Part shown: positions 11,604 through 22,654 of the stretch, piece after piece | How positions within the stretch are numbered: the first letter of the stretch is position 1 | Layout of the letters: every line of letters starts with the position of its first letter | NCBI GenBank assembly: GCA_930367215.1 | Contig: OV884057.1 | Location: 199,257,621 to 199,321,620, forward strand | Length of the DNA stretch: 64,000 nucleotides | Reading direction: 5' to 3' | Source of the DNA: Pollenia angustigena | Lineage: Eukaryota > Arthropoda > Insecta > Diptera > Polleniidae | Position numbers and translations under genes: made by a program | Notes under the pieces: generated by a model | Database searches by the model: none | Seen by the model: only the letters and a program-made list of their open reading frames with translations | Told to the model about the DNA's origin: nothing

Positions 11604-11758
11604 GGTTCAATTTGAATTAGTCTGAAATTGAGAAATGTCAAATGAAATGCAGAAAAAAACTTGACGTTTAGGTGTGGTTCACATTCAACATCGGCCCTTA
11701 AAAAAAACCACATAATAAGACTCAAAGGCCAAACACTTTTTAATATTACAAAGTATAT

Positions 11759-12562
11759 ACAGGGTGGTCCATCCGTAATGCACGATGTTAATTGTGAGTC
11801 ACACCTTAACGTTAAGTTTTTGCTCAACTTAATTAACTTTTTTTTTTGTTTCTTTATTTGACAAATTCAACCATAGAGAGGTACACAATTGAGCAGAGCG
11901 TTAAGATTGTTGAAGCCTTTTACGAAAATGGGTGTTAAAATCAAAATACATTTTGTACACTTCGTGATTTTTTGGTAAGTATAATCGACCAAATATGTCC
12001 ACAATCAGGAGAATTGTGCGCAAATTTCAGCAAACCGGGTCTGTAGTGTAGTAACTGTTTGGAGCGGTTTATGGGACAGCGGCGTAATCGGACCCGTACT
12101 TCTTCGAAAATGAGGACCGCCAAGCAGGTTGTCGCTATCGCAAGATGACTTCTTGTGGCCAGAAATTGAGGAAATGGACCTGGACAATATGTGGTACCAA
12201 CATAATGTTGCCACTTGACACAGCCAACGAACGAGAAATTCCTTACCGTGTTTTCTAACGTCGTGGCGATGTTAATTGGCCGCCACGAATATGTGATTTG
12301 ACAACGTTGAACTTCTTTTTTGGGGATATTTGAAAGAAAAAGTGTACGTCAATAAGCCAAGAACCAATTCAAGAGCTCAAGCATAAGATAATTCGGCACA
12401 TTAACGACATTAAACCTCAATTATGTATCAGAGTCATTGAAAATATAGACCATCGGATAGAGGTATGCCACCGAGGCGGTGGCGAGCATACACATACCTG
12501 TCGTTCTCTTTTTGTTTTATTTGCAATTAACATCGTGCTTTTAAGTTGGAACACCCTTTAGT
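11759..12562 (+). mobile_element. mariner-type element, degenerate copy 2 (opposite orientation)
   Basis: Left end ACAGGGTGGTCCATCCG, right end TTGGAACACCCTTTA, both next to GCACGATGTTAAT in inverted orientation. The plus strand carries remnants parallel to copy 1: an ERYTIEQ-like start near 11880, VTVWSGLW-like sequence near 12050, then MWYQHNVAT-like and DVNWPPR-like words to about 12290. It is internally deleted and full of stops. Confidence 0.7.
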
Positions 12563-13107
12563 ACAGAGTACGAAGAGTGCACGAATAAAACTCGCTACCG
12601 AGCGAATTCAACTTGAGCGTGTTTTATTTTCCATATAAAAGGAATTTTTTTTTCTGTTGGCGAGTAAAGAAAATATAACACGCGAGTTTTTTTTTGAAAT
12701 TTTATGATTTTGGGATTTCATGATCATGATTTTGGGATTTCAGTTGCCTATCTTGTTGTTGTTAACTTTGTCCAAACTTCTAAACATAACAACGTACGTC
12801 ACAGTTTTGTTTACAGAAATTTTATCAGCTTAAAGAAAAAATTAACAAATTTCTCTTTAAAAACAAATTTAAATATTCAACAAAAAAAGTTGTACATAAT
12901 TTTAAAAGCAAACAACTAAAATAAAACAACTTGCTGTTGATAAAATTCAAAAATTTTTGGTTTTTGCTTAATTTACAATATAAAAATTGTATTTAAATTT
13001 TATTAATTAGATGACGCCCTCCATTTTAAAACAGTTTATTTAGCAAGTTTTATCTCAGAAAAAAGCAGCTCTGTTGCTTTTATACATATGAAATCATATT
13101 CAGCTAA

Positions 13108-13915
13108 AAACAAGTAAGAAAGTATAGTCGTTCCATCCCGACCATAAGATACCCTTCACCAAAGTATTTAAAAATAAAATTTCAAAAGTGTACTCTACTT
13201 GAGGAGGGGGTCTACTTATATTATGAGGTAAAGATTAATGTAAACATTTTTTGTGCCAAATTATATTTAGATTTCTTCATTTACATGAGATTTTTTAAAA
13301 TTAAATTTCCTAAGTTAATCCCGCGAAGCTCTACGCTTGTCTGCAGGTAACCGAACCCGCAACCGCAGCGCTGATAGACTAGCTCACTACCAGCTAGCCT
13401 ACCGGGGCCTATAAGTGATTTTAGGAAGGGACCTTTGGTTAATTTTGGACCTACCAGAACAACAATTTTGTATGACCTATAAGCTATCATTGTCGCCAAT
13501 TTGTATGTCGATACCAACATTTACAAGGAAGTTATGGCATTAAAAGCAATTTCAGTCAAATATGGACCGATTCCAATCAAATTTGGTAAGATGACTAAGA
13601 TTTTAAGTGAATAAGTTTGGACCAAAAGACTCTATTAGGGAAAGAAAATTTTATCGTGGCTATCTGAAATTATGGACCGATTCTTACCATTTTATCCTTG
13701 TGGTAATTAGAACTCATGTACCAAATTTCATCAAATTATCTTTGACTGTACTTAGCGCACAAAGTTAACATGGAAAGGCTGCCAGTCCGCCGGGCGGACA
13801 GAAAGTGATTCTGAGTCGAAGGGTATATTTAAAGGTGGATCTACTAGAACCAATATTTTAAGGTGTTACAAACATCAGCACAAACGCATTTTACCCTCTC
13901 CACTATTGAGGTATG
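13108..13915 (+). mobile_element. Helentron-like element, family 2, with SINE insertion
   Basis: Starts AACAAGTAAGAAAGTATAGT, next to a short hairpin-forming CGACCATAAGATACCC, and ends near AAGGTGTTACAAACATC...CCCTCTCCACTATTG. The same two ends occur in reverse at 47987-48412, which defines a dispersed family. A terminal hairpin and no TIRs fit helentron/DINE-like elements; this classification is inference. Confidence 0.5.
13315..13412 (-). repeat. tRNA-like SINE, minus-strand copy
   Basis: Reverse complement reads GGCCCCGGTAGGCTAGCTGG...GCGGTTGCGGGTTCGGTTACC...GACAAGCGT...CTTCGCGGGATT, matching the copy at 10802-10976. It lies inside the helentron-like element, so it is the younger insertion. 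Confidence 0.7.
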
Positions 13916-14664
13916 GATATACATACTAACAAAATGCTAATAAACTGTCTACCATTGATTATCAGTACATACTATTGGAATAATAATGATTTATGTGAAA
14001 TAACATAATACTAATTATTTATTATTTTCTTATTATATTTGATTAAATTTAAACACATTAAAATAATATGTCTCGAATATTTTCACCGCTTTAACAATTT
14101 GCTTAGAAATTGCTGGAGATTTCATAGAAAAAATGTTTGAATCGGTTGAACTCATATTGTTTTTTCAAAGGTTCATTTTGATTTGTTAATTAGATTTGGT
14201 ATTACGTGCTTAATATTTTGTTTTAATAAATTTCATTTAAATTAGTTTTAATTGTTTTTAACTACAATTAAAATGTTTAATAGACGTCAAAAAAATTTTT
14301 ATTATTCACTTTTACTACAATTTCATGCTAAGTTTTATATTTTACTGCCGAAAAGGTTTTAATTGAGCAAATAGCATGTAACTATGTATTAATTTGTATG
14401 TAGTTATCAAGGTATGTTAAATTCTAGTATTAAAATCTAATACAGCTGATGGTTACTAAAACTTAAATTTATTTTTAAGAACTTAAAATTTTAAAACTAT
14501 CGTAAAAAGAGAAAAATGAAGATCATCAACTTGTCACAGACTAAGTTGTTTTAAAGAATAATTACAAGTCTCTGAGTTCATTGTTAATTTTCCTAGATTT
14601 AAGTTGAACATTTATATCATAAACTTCAAAATAATTTAACTTTGATCCCTCTTCATCACACCTT

Positions 14665-16372
14665 TTTATACCCTCCACCACAATTAGTTGTGAAGAGGGT
14701 ATATTCAGTTTGTCATTCCGTGTGAAACTTTTTTACTATTCATCTCAGACCCTATAAAGTATATATATATTCTCGGTCCTTGAGTAATTTTAAGTCGATT
14801 TAGCCATGTCCGTCTGTCTGTCCGTCTGTTGAAAACACGCTCACTTTCGAAAAACTCAAAAGAAATCAACAAACTTGGTGTCAAATTGCTTGTAGTTATC
14901 CTAAGCAGTTTGGGATTGAAATTCAGCAAAATCGGTTCAATAGGATCTGAGCTATGAATCAAAATGTGGAACCACCACCTAAAAAAAATTGATAATTTTG
15001 TTACAAAAACTAACATAAATGGTGGAAAAATGCACAGAATGATATAAGATTTCGCAACAATTCGTTTTATTCAACTGGAAATCACGCTGTGAAATTTCGT
15101 GAAGATCCGTCAATAATTTACCCTAGGCCCCATATAAGCCCTACTCCCGGAAAACAGTATATTAAGCCTAAAACCCTAACTAACAATGCTATCATTACAA
15201 ATTTTGGCAAGTCACAGTAACATAGGACTAGAAATTAAACTGTTAAGTTTCGTGAAGATCGGTCCATAATTTACCATAGGCCCCATATAAAACCTACTTC
15301 CGGAAAACAACTTAGTACGCCTAAAAACGTAAAAAAGAATGCTATCATAACAAAATTTGGTACATCAAAGTTTTATAGAACTAAAAATAAATCTTTGAAA
15401 TTTCGTGAAGATCGGTTCATAATTTACCATAGGCCCCATATAAACTTTACTCCCGGAAAACAACTTAGTACGCCTAAAAACGTAAAAAATAATGCTATCA
15501 TAACAAAATTTGGTACATCAAAGTTTTATTGGACAAGAAATAAAATTGTGTTATTTCGTGAAGATCGGTCCATAACTTACCCTGGGCCCCATATAAACCT
15601 TACTCCCGGAAAACAGTTTAGTACGCCTAAATCCGTAAAAAATAATGCTATCATAACAAAATTTGGTACATCAAAGTTTTATAGGACAAGAAATAAAACT
15701 GTGTAATTTCGTGAAGATCGGTCCATAATTTACCCTGGGCCCCATATAAACCCTACTCCCGGAAAACAGTTTAGTACGCCTAAAACCGTAAAAAATAAGG
15801 CTAGCGTAACAAAATTTGGTACGTCACAGTTTTTTAGGACAAGAAATAACACTGTGAAATTTCGTGACGATCGGTCCATAATTTACCTTGGGCTCCATAT
15901 AAACCCTACTACCGGAAAACAGTTTAGTACGCCTAAAACCGTAAAAAATAATGCAATCATAACAAATTTTGGCCCGTCACAGTTGTATATGACTATAAAT
16001 GATACTGTGAAATTTCGTGAAGATCGGTACATAATTTACCCTAGGCCCCATAGAAACCCTACTCCCGGAAAACAGTTCAGTACACCTAAAACCATAATTA
16101 ATAATGCTATCATAACAGTACGTCACAGTTTTAAAGGACTAGAAATGACGCTGTGAAATTTCGTGATGATCGGTCCATAATTTACCCTAGGCCCCATATA
16201 AACCCTTCTACCGGAAAACAGTTTGGTTGCCTTAAACCATAATTAATAACAAATCGTCACAGTTTAAGATTATAATAACATCATACAGATATTACTCCTT
16301 AAACATTCGAACTGTCGGTGGAGGGTATCAAAGATTCGGCACAGCCGAATATAGCACTCTAACTTGTTAAAC
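14665..16372 (+). mobile_element. Helentron-like element, family 1, with eight ~154-bp units
   Basis: One end is a hairpin (ACCCTCCACCACAATTAGTT followed by GTGAAGAGGGT). The other is a second hairpin (GATTCGGCACAGCCGAATAT) followed by AGCACTCTAACTTGTT. Between them, from about 15083 to 16250, lie eight tandem units. Each has TTTCGTGAAGATCGGTCCAT, GGCCCCATATAAACC, CCGGAAAACAGTTTAG and a GCTATCATAACAAA block. The open frames read here arise from repeat periods near multiples of three and are not genes. Confidence 0.7.
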
Positions 16373-16648
16373 TATAGATTTACATCGAATACCTGTTTGG
16401 CCATTTTTGAAAAAAAAAAAAAAAAAGTATTCCCTACAACATTTTACATAACGCAAATTTTAATGCAAAAAAAACTCCAAGACTTTTTCAACATTAAACT
16501 ACATATCGTCAGCTCATTATTGGTTTGGCACATATGCCAAAAAGTCGGAGTGGTGAAAAACGACAAGAAGGTTTTCATGAAGATTTTTTTTAAAAAGGAA
16601 TACGATAGTATTTTTTTTATATTTTCCCACTGCTTCGTCATATGTATA

Positions 16649-17447
16649 CACCAATACCCCGATTTGCGTCGCTTGGGTTTGCGTCATTTTCGAAGTTGCG
16701 TCTTTTAAAAATATCTGTGATTTCGAAGTTGCGTAGTTTTTGTTTCACTTTGCGTCCCATGGCTTCGAAGTTGCATCGTTAGTGATATGATTTGCTTCGT
16801 TAATACATATAAAAATGTTTGTACAAAGTTACAGAAAAAGGGAATTTCCCGTTTAAGTCTAATGCAAATATGTATGTGAACGTTGTCTGCTGATTGCAAC
16901 TGGTTTCAAATTATATTGGCTGAAGTAAAGTTAAATTTAAATATTTTGCAGCAACGAGTCAAAAAAAGCAAAAAAAAAAAGCTTAGAACAAAAACTGGGC
17001 GTTTTGACGCGTTCTTAATCAGGGGCTGTTGATATTGAAAGAAACCTTGAACTAGCCCCTTCTACAATAAAATCCATTTGCTGTTCAAGTGAGGCTGATA
17101 AAATTAGGAAATTTGTTGAAACAAGAACATAAACAGGTTACAAAAATGAGAAGTCTCTAAATGAAAAATATTAAGCCACTTCTTAATATTTGGACTGAAG
17201 ATCAAAATCAGCGATGAATGCCCTTACAACAAATGGTTATTCAAAAGAAAGCTTTAACTTTATTTGAGGATCTAAAATAAAATTATCCTTTATAAAGTCT
17301 ATCAAATCAAAATTTATTTTTTAAGCTAAAATTATGAATCTCGGAACCAACTAAATGAAAATCAATGCAAATGTATGGAAAATCGTGCTTCGGTTTGCGT
17401 CGAGTTTTTCTCGGCCCCAATTAGCGACGCATACCGGGGTATTGGTG
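16649..17447. mobile_element. TA-flanked element with GCGTC-rich ends
   Basis: TIR CACCAATACCCCG...CGGGGTATTGGTG, flanked by TA (16647-16648, 17448-17449). Next to the left end, GTTGCGTC/TTGCGTC words repeat (16663-16790), a layout like that of the pogo-like element at 1914-2716. About 800 bp; no transposase. Confidence 0.7.
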
Positions 17448-17689
17448 TATTTATGTCAACTTTCATGAATGAAGTAAGAAGTTAATTGTATTTTATTGAT
17501 AGTGAAAAATATTTTTTTGTGCCGCATACGCCACTTTTCTGAAAATATTATTAAAAAGTAGCTTTTTGTGCTGCATACGTATACTTATTGCTATGCATTG
17601 GTTGAGTAACTTGCTAAAATTAAAGTTTCTATATTAACAATCTAATAAATAAATGATCCAAAACTAAAAGAGATACAAAAAAACTGTAT

Positions 17690-18310
17690 AAAAATGTATC
17701 GTTGTTCTTTAGAAAAACAAGCGCACAGGTATCTGGTACTTTTTTGAATTTCGGCTCTTTTAGGGAGAAAACGGGTACACCCTGAGTTTTGGTACTTTTT
17801 GTCACTCCATCTGTCTTTTGAACCAATAAACCAAGAAAAAAAGTTTATACCACATTCGAAACTTATCAAAAATATACGAATATAATATGGTACTTTTTCG
17901 AAATTCGAACGTTAAAGGGGTGAAAATCGTAACTATATTGTTACTTTTTTTTGAAAACATTTTTCTCCATTCATTGACATATTCGTACTAAATTATGGGC
18001 CCCCACTACAATACTTTTTTACTGCATTACGCGTTTACTGAAACTAATTTTTTTTCAGTAATCAGTAAAAAAAAACAAAATACTGAAAAAGTACTGGTAC
18101 TGAAAAATGCCCATCTATGATATCTTTCTTCAGCTTTTTAGTTCTACAATTGGTATTTTTTTTTATTATCGTTAATATTGGACCTGAAAACATAAAATTC
18201 AACATGCAATGTCCTGAGTGGATACGAATCTATAAGGGTACTTTTTGGTACTATTTTCTTTATTAACAGGTACTTTTTGAATTTCCGGAATTTAATCAAG
18301 TTAAAACCTA
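17690..18310 (+). repeat. Degenerate dispersed repeat with GGTACTTTTT words
   Basis: GGTACTTTTT recurs at irregular spacing together with a block TTGGACCTGAAAACATAAAA and GTCCTGAGTGGATACGAATC. The same blocks occur at 29560-30060, so this is an old dispersed element with internal repeats of roughly 120-150 bp. Flanking 17450-17690 and 18310-19000 shows nothing else recognisable. Confidence 0.5.
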
Positions 18311-19047
18311 GAAAAACCAACTTTGGCATACAGATATGTCCACGAAGAAAAAGGAGACGCTAACGAAGTGTTTTTTTATAAAACTATGTTCAACAAATTT
18401 ATTTTCTTTTTGTCATTTTATTTTGCTTTTGCTCATGGTCCAATTATTAGCATTAGCTCTATGCAGAAATGCACCAATTACAAAAACAACATGCACTTTG
18501 TTTGTGTATAACATGATGAACATATCAAAAACAATTGAAGGAAAAGACACAACTCTACAACAAATCAGCAGTCGTTTTGCGTAGACCTACTGATTCGACG
18601 CTGCTTTTGCTTATTTTTTTTTTTCTTACGTTTATGAAGCAAAGCAAGAGTGAAATTTATTTTGTACGGTTTTATATAAAGAATTTGGTGAAATCGCCAA
18701 ATGATGGCGTGTAGAGCAATACAATACTTAAAAAACTTTAAAATAATTGATATGGAGCAAACCATAAAAAATTTCGCATAACAAGTTTCGGATTTAGAAA
18801 GGTAGTATTAAAAAAATATACTCCACATACAACTAAACTCATTTTTTTAAATGGTCGGTAGGTCAAACCAATAATGAGCTGACGATATATCTAATCTATT
18901 GAACAAATTAAGAGCTATTGTTCTTTGCATAAATTAAAGCATAATTAAATGCAATATACCGAGGGTAATTATTAAAATAGTGCGTGCTATCTGCAAAATC
19001 AAAATTTTTCAGGAGAGCGAAAAAACTGATTTTTTCGATAATTCTAA

Positions 19048-19173
19048 CGGCCATTATTACAACTTGAAGTTAGCTAAAGTTAAGATTAAATTGACAGATA
19101 ATTATGTGTTATCTGTCAAAAAGCGTCTGTTAACTGTCGGATAACAGCTAACGCCAAGTTATAATAATGGCCC
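19048..19173. mobile_element. 126-bp Tourist-like MITE
   Basis: Left end CGGCCATTATTACAACTTG, right end AAGTTATAATAATGGCCC, flanked by TAA (19045-19047, 19174-19176). Confidence 0.75.
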
Positions 19174-19228
19174 TAAGAGTATTAACTAAACTTTGTTTTA
19201 CAATGTTATTTAAAAACAACGTCTTATA

Positions 19229-20085
19229 GCCTTTTTACACTGATCAACATCTAACATTGGACTAAAAATCAACATCTCTTTTATAGCCTTTTTACACTGA
19301 TCAACATCTAACATCTACCATCAATTTTCCACCATTTGCGAAGATGTTAACATCTTTCCATAAGAAATACAAAGGGCTAAAAACCAACATCTTTAAAAAA
19401 TGTTCCTATCTCATTTTATTCCATTCTACATCTTTCGATTATTTTAGTGTCATCACTAGAAAAGTGGCAATAAGTTCTATTATTATTGTGGCATCACTGA
19501 CAAAAAGAAGTTTGTTTTGAAAGCAGCGTTACCATTTGTCAAGTTTTTTCTTTTATTGCAATGTTTTTATGTTAAGTATTTGTAATATTTTCAAACAAAT
19601 TGAACTTTTTTTTTTTCAAAAATGGTGACATTTTTGTTTGATAGTAGATGTTAGATGGGAGCAATGTAAACGAGTGTTTCACATATTCTACATCTTTGAT
19701 GGTAGATGTTAGATGTTGATCAGTGTAAAAAGCCTATTAACATCTTTCCATTCTACATCTTTCGATTATTTTAGTGTCATCACTAGAAAAATGGCAATAA
19801 GTTCTATTATTATTGTGGCATCACTGACAAAAATAAATTGGGTTTGAAAGCAGCGTTACCATTTGTCAAGTTTTCTCTTTTATTGCAATGTTTGTTGTTA
19901 TTTTTTTTTTTTTTTTTTATTCTAAAACAAATTGAACTTCAAATCCATTTTGGTGTTTTCTATTTTCAAATTTCGGCACTTTTGTTGAAAAAACATTTTA
20001 TTATTTTAAAAACATTTTTTTTAAAAAATGGTGACATTTTTGCTTGATGGTAGATGTTAGATGTTGATCAGTGTAAAAAGCCTAT
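19229..20085. mobile_element. Inverted-repeat element with AGGCTTTTTACACTG ends, partly duplicated
   Basis: TAGCCTTTTTACACTGATCA occurs at about 19228 and 19283, and its complement (GATCAGTGTAAAAAGCCTA) at about 19718 and 20069. Internal blocks (CATTCTACATCTTTCGATTA, TTTTAGTGTCATCACTAGAAA) are also present twice. The simplest reading is one element of about 450 bp (19283-19735) with a tandem duplication of its right half. Confidence 0.6.
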
Positions 20086-21373
20086 TAATCATACATATGT
20101 AATTTTTTTTTAAATCCAGATATTCGCGCTTATATGTCTGATAGCACTACTTACAAATTAAAACTTTGTCGACTTGAACGTTAAAATAAGCAGATAGCTG
20201 AAATGAAAACTATTTGAGACTTTAAATTAAGTTACACTAATTTTTATTAAAATAATTTGTTAAATTTAAAAAAACGCGTAATAGAAATTAAAATTAAAAT
20301 TTTACACTAACCTTTATTGAAAAGCAATAAACTTTACATATTTTAAATTATCATAAAAATAATGATATTCTTGCGAAATAATAGGCTTCAAGCTTTGTAA
20401 ATGCTTCCATTCGCTTAGTTAAATAGAAAGTGGTCCAGATTATAAGGAATTCGCTTCTATTTACATATATGTTCACTGCACTGTGTGGGAAATTTGGAAA
20501 AAATGGAAATAATTCTATATATTATAAACGGTTGGTCCGATTGGAATGCAGTTTGAGGTGAAAATTAAAGTGTTGTAGTCGAGTTTAAGTCTTCGATTTG
20601 GGTCTATAGACTTAGCAGGAGTGGTGCTATAGGTTCCCAAACTAGGACACCTCGGGTATAACAAAAACTAAAAACGGTTGTAAAAATAATTTTTTAGTGA
20701 AATGCGCTTGTCGAGTTCTTCATTATTTACAATTGGTCCAGTATTTTGGAAATATAAGACTCAACTTAATCATAATTTGTTAGCTGGTTTGTATTAAGCA
20801 TTAAACAATGTATTTACTAAAATAAAAATTTCATTAAATAGTATTAGCCAATAAAGATTTTATTGCATAAACTAAAGTTTTTTTTTTGAAAAAAAGTCAT
20901 AAACAAATTTTTTGCAGTTCTACATTTCTACAACGAATTCTAATATTACATTAGTTTTTGAAATCTAGACTCAATTCCAAACCATTTGATGTATTACACA
21001 GTGCAGCACTAAAATCTTGAACCAATTGAGACCCACAAAATCTGAAAGCTTATGATGGTAGAAGAAAACCCCTAGCTGGGTTTTGAATTATTAGCTAAGT
21101 TTTCGACTGGGGGTGGATTTTAGTACAATTTTCAAAAAACATGTACTGATTCTTAAGTCTATATCTCGTGAACTATTCGAAATATTGCTTGTCTCTCCTC
21201 GGCAAATGTTTAGCTATTAATCAGATCTAAAAATTTTACCTTAAGATAAAATCAAAAAAACAACAACATTTTACTCAAAACAGCAAGTGTCAAAAAAACG
21301 TCAAAAATTTCGTCATAGATTTCACTGTGTTAGTTGAAAAAATAGAAAAGCCGTTTTTAAATTAGTTAACTTT
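20086..21373. other. No feature recognised
   Basis: A+T-rich intronic sequence of the PTB-domain gene with no coding potential or clear repeat structure that I could identify. Confidence 0.4.
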
Positions 21374-21489
21374 GTCTGGGTTCATACTATGAAAGTTTTC
21401 TTTCAGAAAGTATGAGGGGAAGAGAACATGCTTTTTTCTCTCCTCTCTCACCCATTAACTAAGAAAAATTTCATAGTGTGACCCCAGAC
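21374..21489. mobile_element. 116-bp hairpin MITE
   Basis: GTCTGGGTTCATACTATGAA at the left pairs with TTCATAGTGTGACCCCAGAC at the right around a CT-rich centre. The end motif GTCTG.GTTCATAC is shared with the larger element starting at 48424. Confidence 0.7.
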
Positions 21490-21733
21490 TTATATACAAC
21501 ACTCTAATTTGTTTTGGAAATGGGTTACCTAATTTTTATAACCTACTTAACAAGTTCACAAACGTATTGTAAAGACATTAACTTTCTTCCTAATATTAAT
21601 ACGCTATCAACTAATTGATCAATATTAATCTTTATTTTTCTTATTTGCTTACATGAAAGATATTTTAGTTAAATATTTTTTTCTGTTTAGAAACAAATTA
21701 AACACCGATTCAAACAAATGAAAAAATACTTAC

Positions 21734-21776
21734 TTTTATGTTTATAGTGGGTTTTCCATTTGCGAAAAAATGCCAT
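21734..21776 (-). CDS. PTB-domain adaptor, first coding exon
   Basis: ATG at 21776-21774 opens MAFFRKWKTHYKHK plus one base, then the splice donor GTAAGT. The start context is GACCATGG, and an in-frame TGA lies three codons upstream, so this ATG is the first possible one. The leftover base completes Lys15 with the first two bases of the exon at 7729, preserving frame. A short basic N-terminus before the PTB domain also occurs in ARH-type and other PTB adaptors. The upstream 21780-21830 region encodes a CAG-rich (CTG on the gene strand) stretch that I read as 5' UTR. A spliced cDNA would settle the join; the alternative is an unrelated ORF start next to a chance donor. Confidence 0.6.
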
Positions 21777-22645
21777 GGTCAGTCACTGCGAACAACAGCA
21801 ACAGCAGAAGCAGCAGCCAGCTACAAAATAAACCGTTCGGAACCAATTGGAAATAGATACAAATAATAATTGTTCTCGCACTGCTTTACAAATGCTCCGT
21901 AATCACAATCAAAGTTGTTGAATCAAAAATTCATACATACAATCAATTAATTGTATTAGATTGAATCCAATCAACAGGTATTAGATTAAGAGAGTTAGAC
22001 AATTAATCACCCACCCGATTTTTAAATGTTCGTTTTGCGAGGGTTGATTATACGAAAGTACTGTTGGAAAAAATTATTAAACACTTGCTGAATAAAATAA
22101 ATGTTTATTTAGAGGTATTAATTATTGCAAAAAATTTTAGGTACCTATATGTTTTTTTTTTTTTGTTCCTTAAACAACGCAATTTAATTTAACAAAATTC
22201 AAATTATTGCTAATAAATAAAATCGGTAACAATCACTAAACTGCTTTTTTTTTGTTTTTTCCGTTTTGGTCGATTTATTACGAATCAGAAAAAAACTTGT
22301 TTCTCCGTTCAAATTTGAATACGGAATGAAACGAAAATAAAATTAACAATTAAATAAAATATTATTTAACAACGATTCGTAGAAATTTGCAAAAAATAAT
22401 ATTTTTTTGTTATTTGTTAAAAAAAACGACTATAAAAGAAAACAAAAAAAACAAATATAAATAAAAAAATAAAAATAAATATAAAAACGTAAATAATTCC
22501 ATAACAGCTTCAAAGCTTGAACAAATTTTTTTGAATATTATTTTTTTCTTCTCTTTTTTGCGAATAAGGCTGAAGTTCAGATGATAAGCCAATTGTATGC
22601 TTGCTCAATGGCGCCGCAGCCGCTTATGGAGGTCGCTCAGAGATT

Positions 22646-22654
22646 CTATTTATA
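22646..22654 (-). promoter_or_regulatory. Candidate TATA box
   Basis: TATAAATAG on the minus strand, about 870 nt upstream of the proposed ATG of the PTB-domain gene. A start site would fall near 22620. This is sequence match only, and no initiator element is clear. Confidence 0.3.

Larger units (their letters stand above)
10503..11699 (-). mobile_element. mariner-type element, degenerate copy 1
   Basis: The ends read AAGGGCCGATGTTGA at the left and TCAACATCGGCCCTT at the right, with TA-like flanks. It encloses a broken transposase gene on the minus strand and a SINE insertion (10802-10976). Confidence 0.75.
7730..21733 (-). other. Proposed 14-kb intron of the PTB-domain gene
   Basis: The donor GTAAGT (21733-21728, minus strand) and the acceptor CAG (7732-7730) are both canonical. 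Joining 43 nt to 830 nt gives 873 nt, exactly 291 codons including the stop, with one shared codon (A+AA, Lys15). The intron is filled with transposable elements. An intermediate exon cannot be excluded. Confidence 0.65.

Noticed and set aside
15395..16156. Two open frames of about 100 residues containing FREDRSIIY and GKQFSTPK
   Set aside because: They are translations of the tandem ~154-bp repeat; the same words recur in other frames and copies. No start context or domain. The same applies to frames at 40264-40551 and 62552-63477.
22410..22592. Hydrophobic 60-residue frame resembling a membrane segment
   Set aside because: It is a poly-A/T translation with no start context, lying in the likely 5' UTR region of the PTB-domain gene on the same strand.
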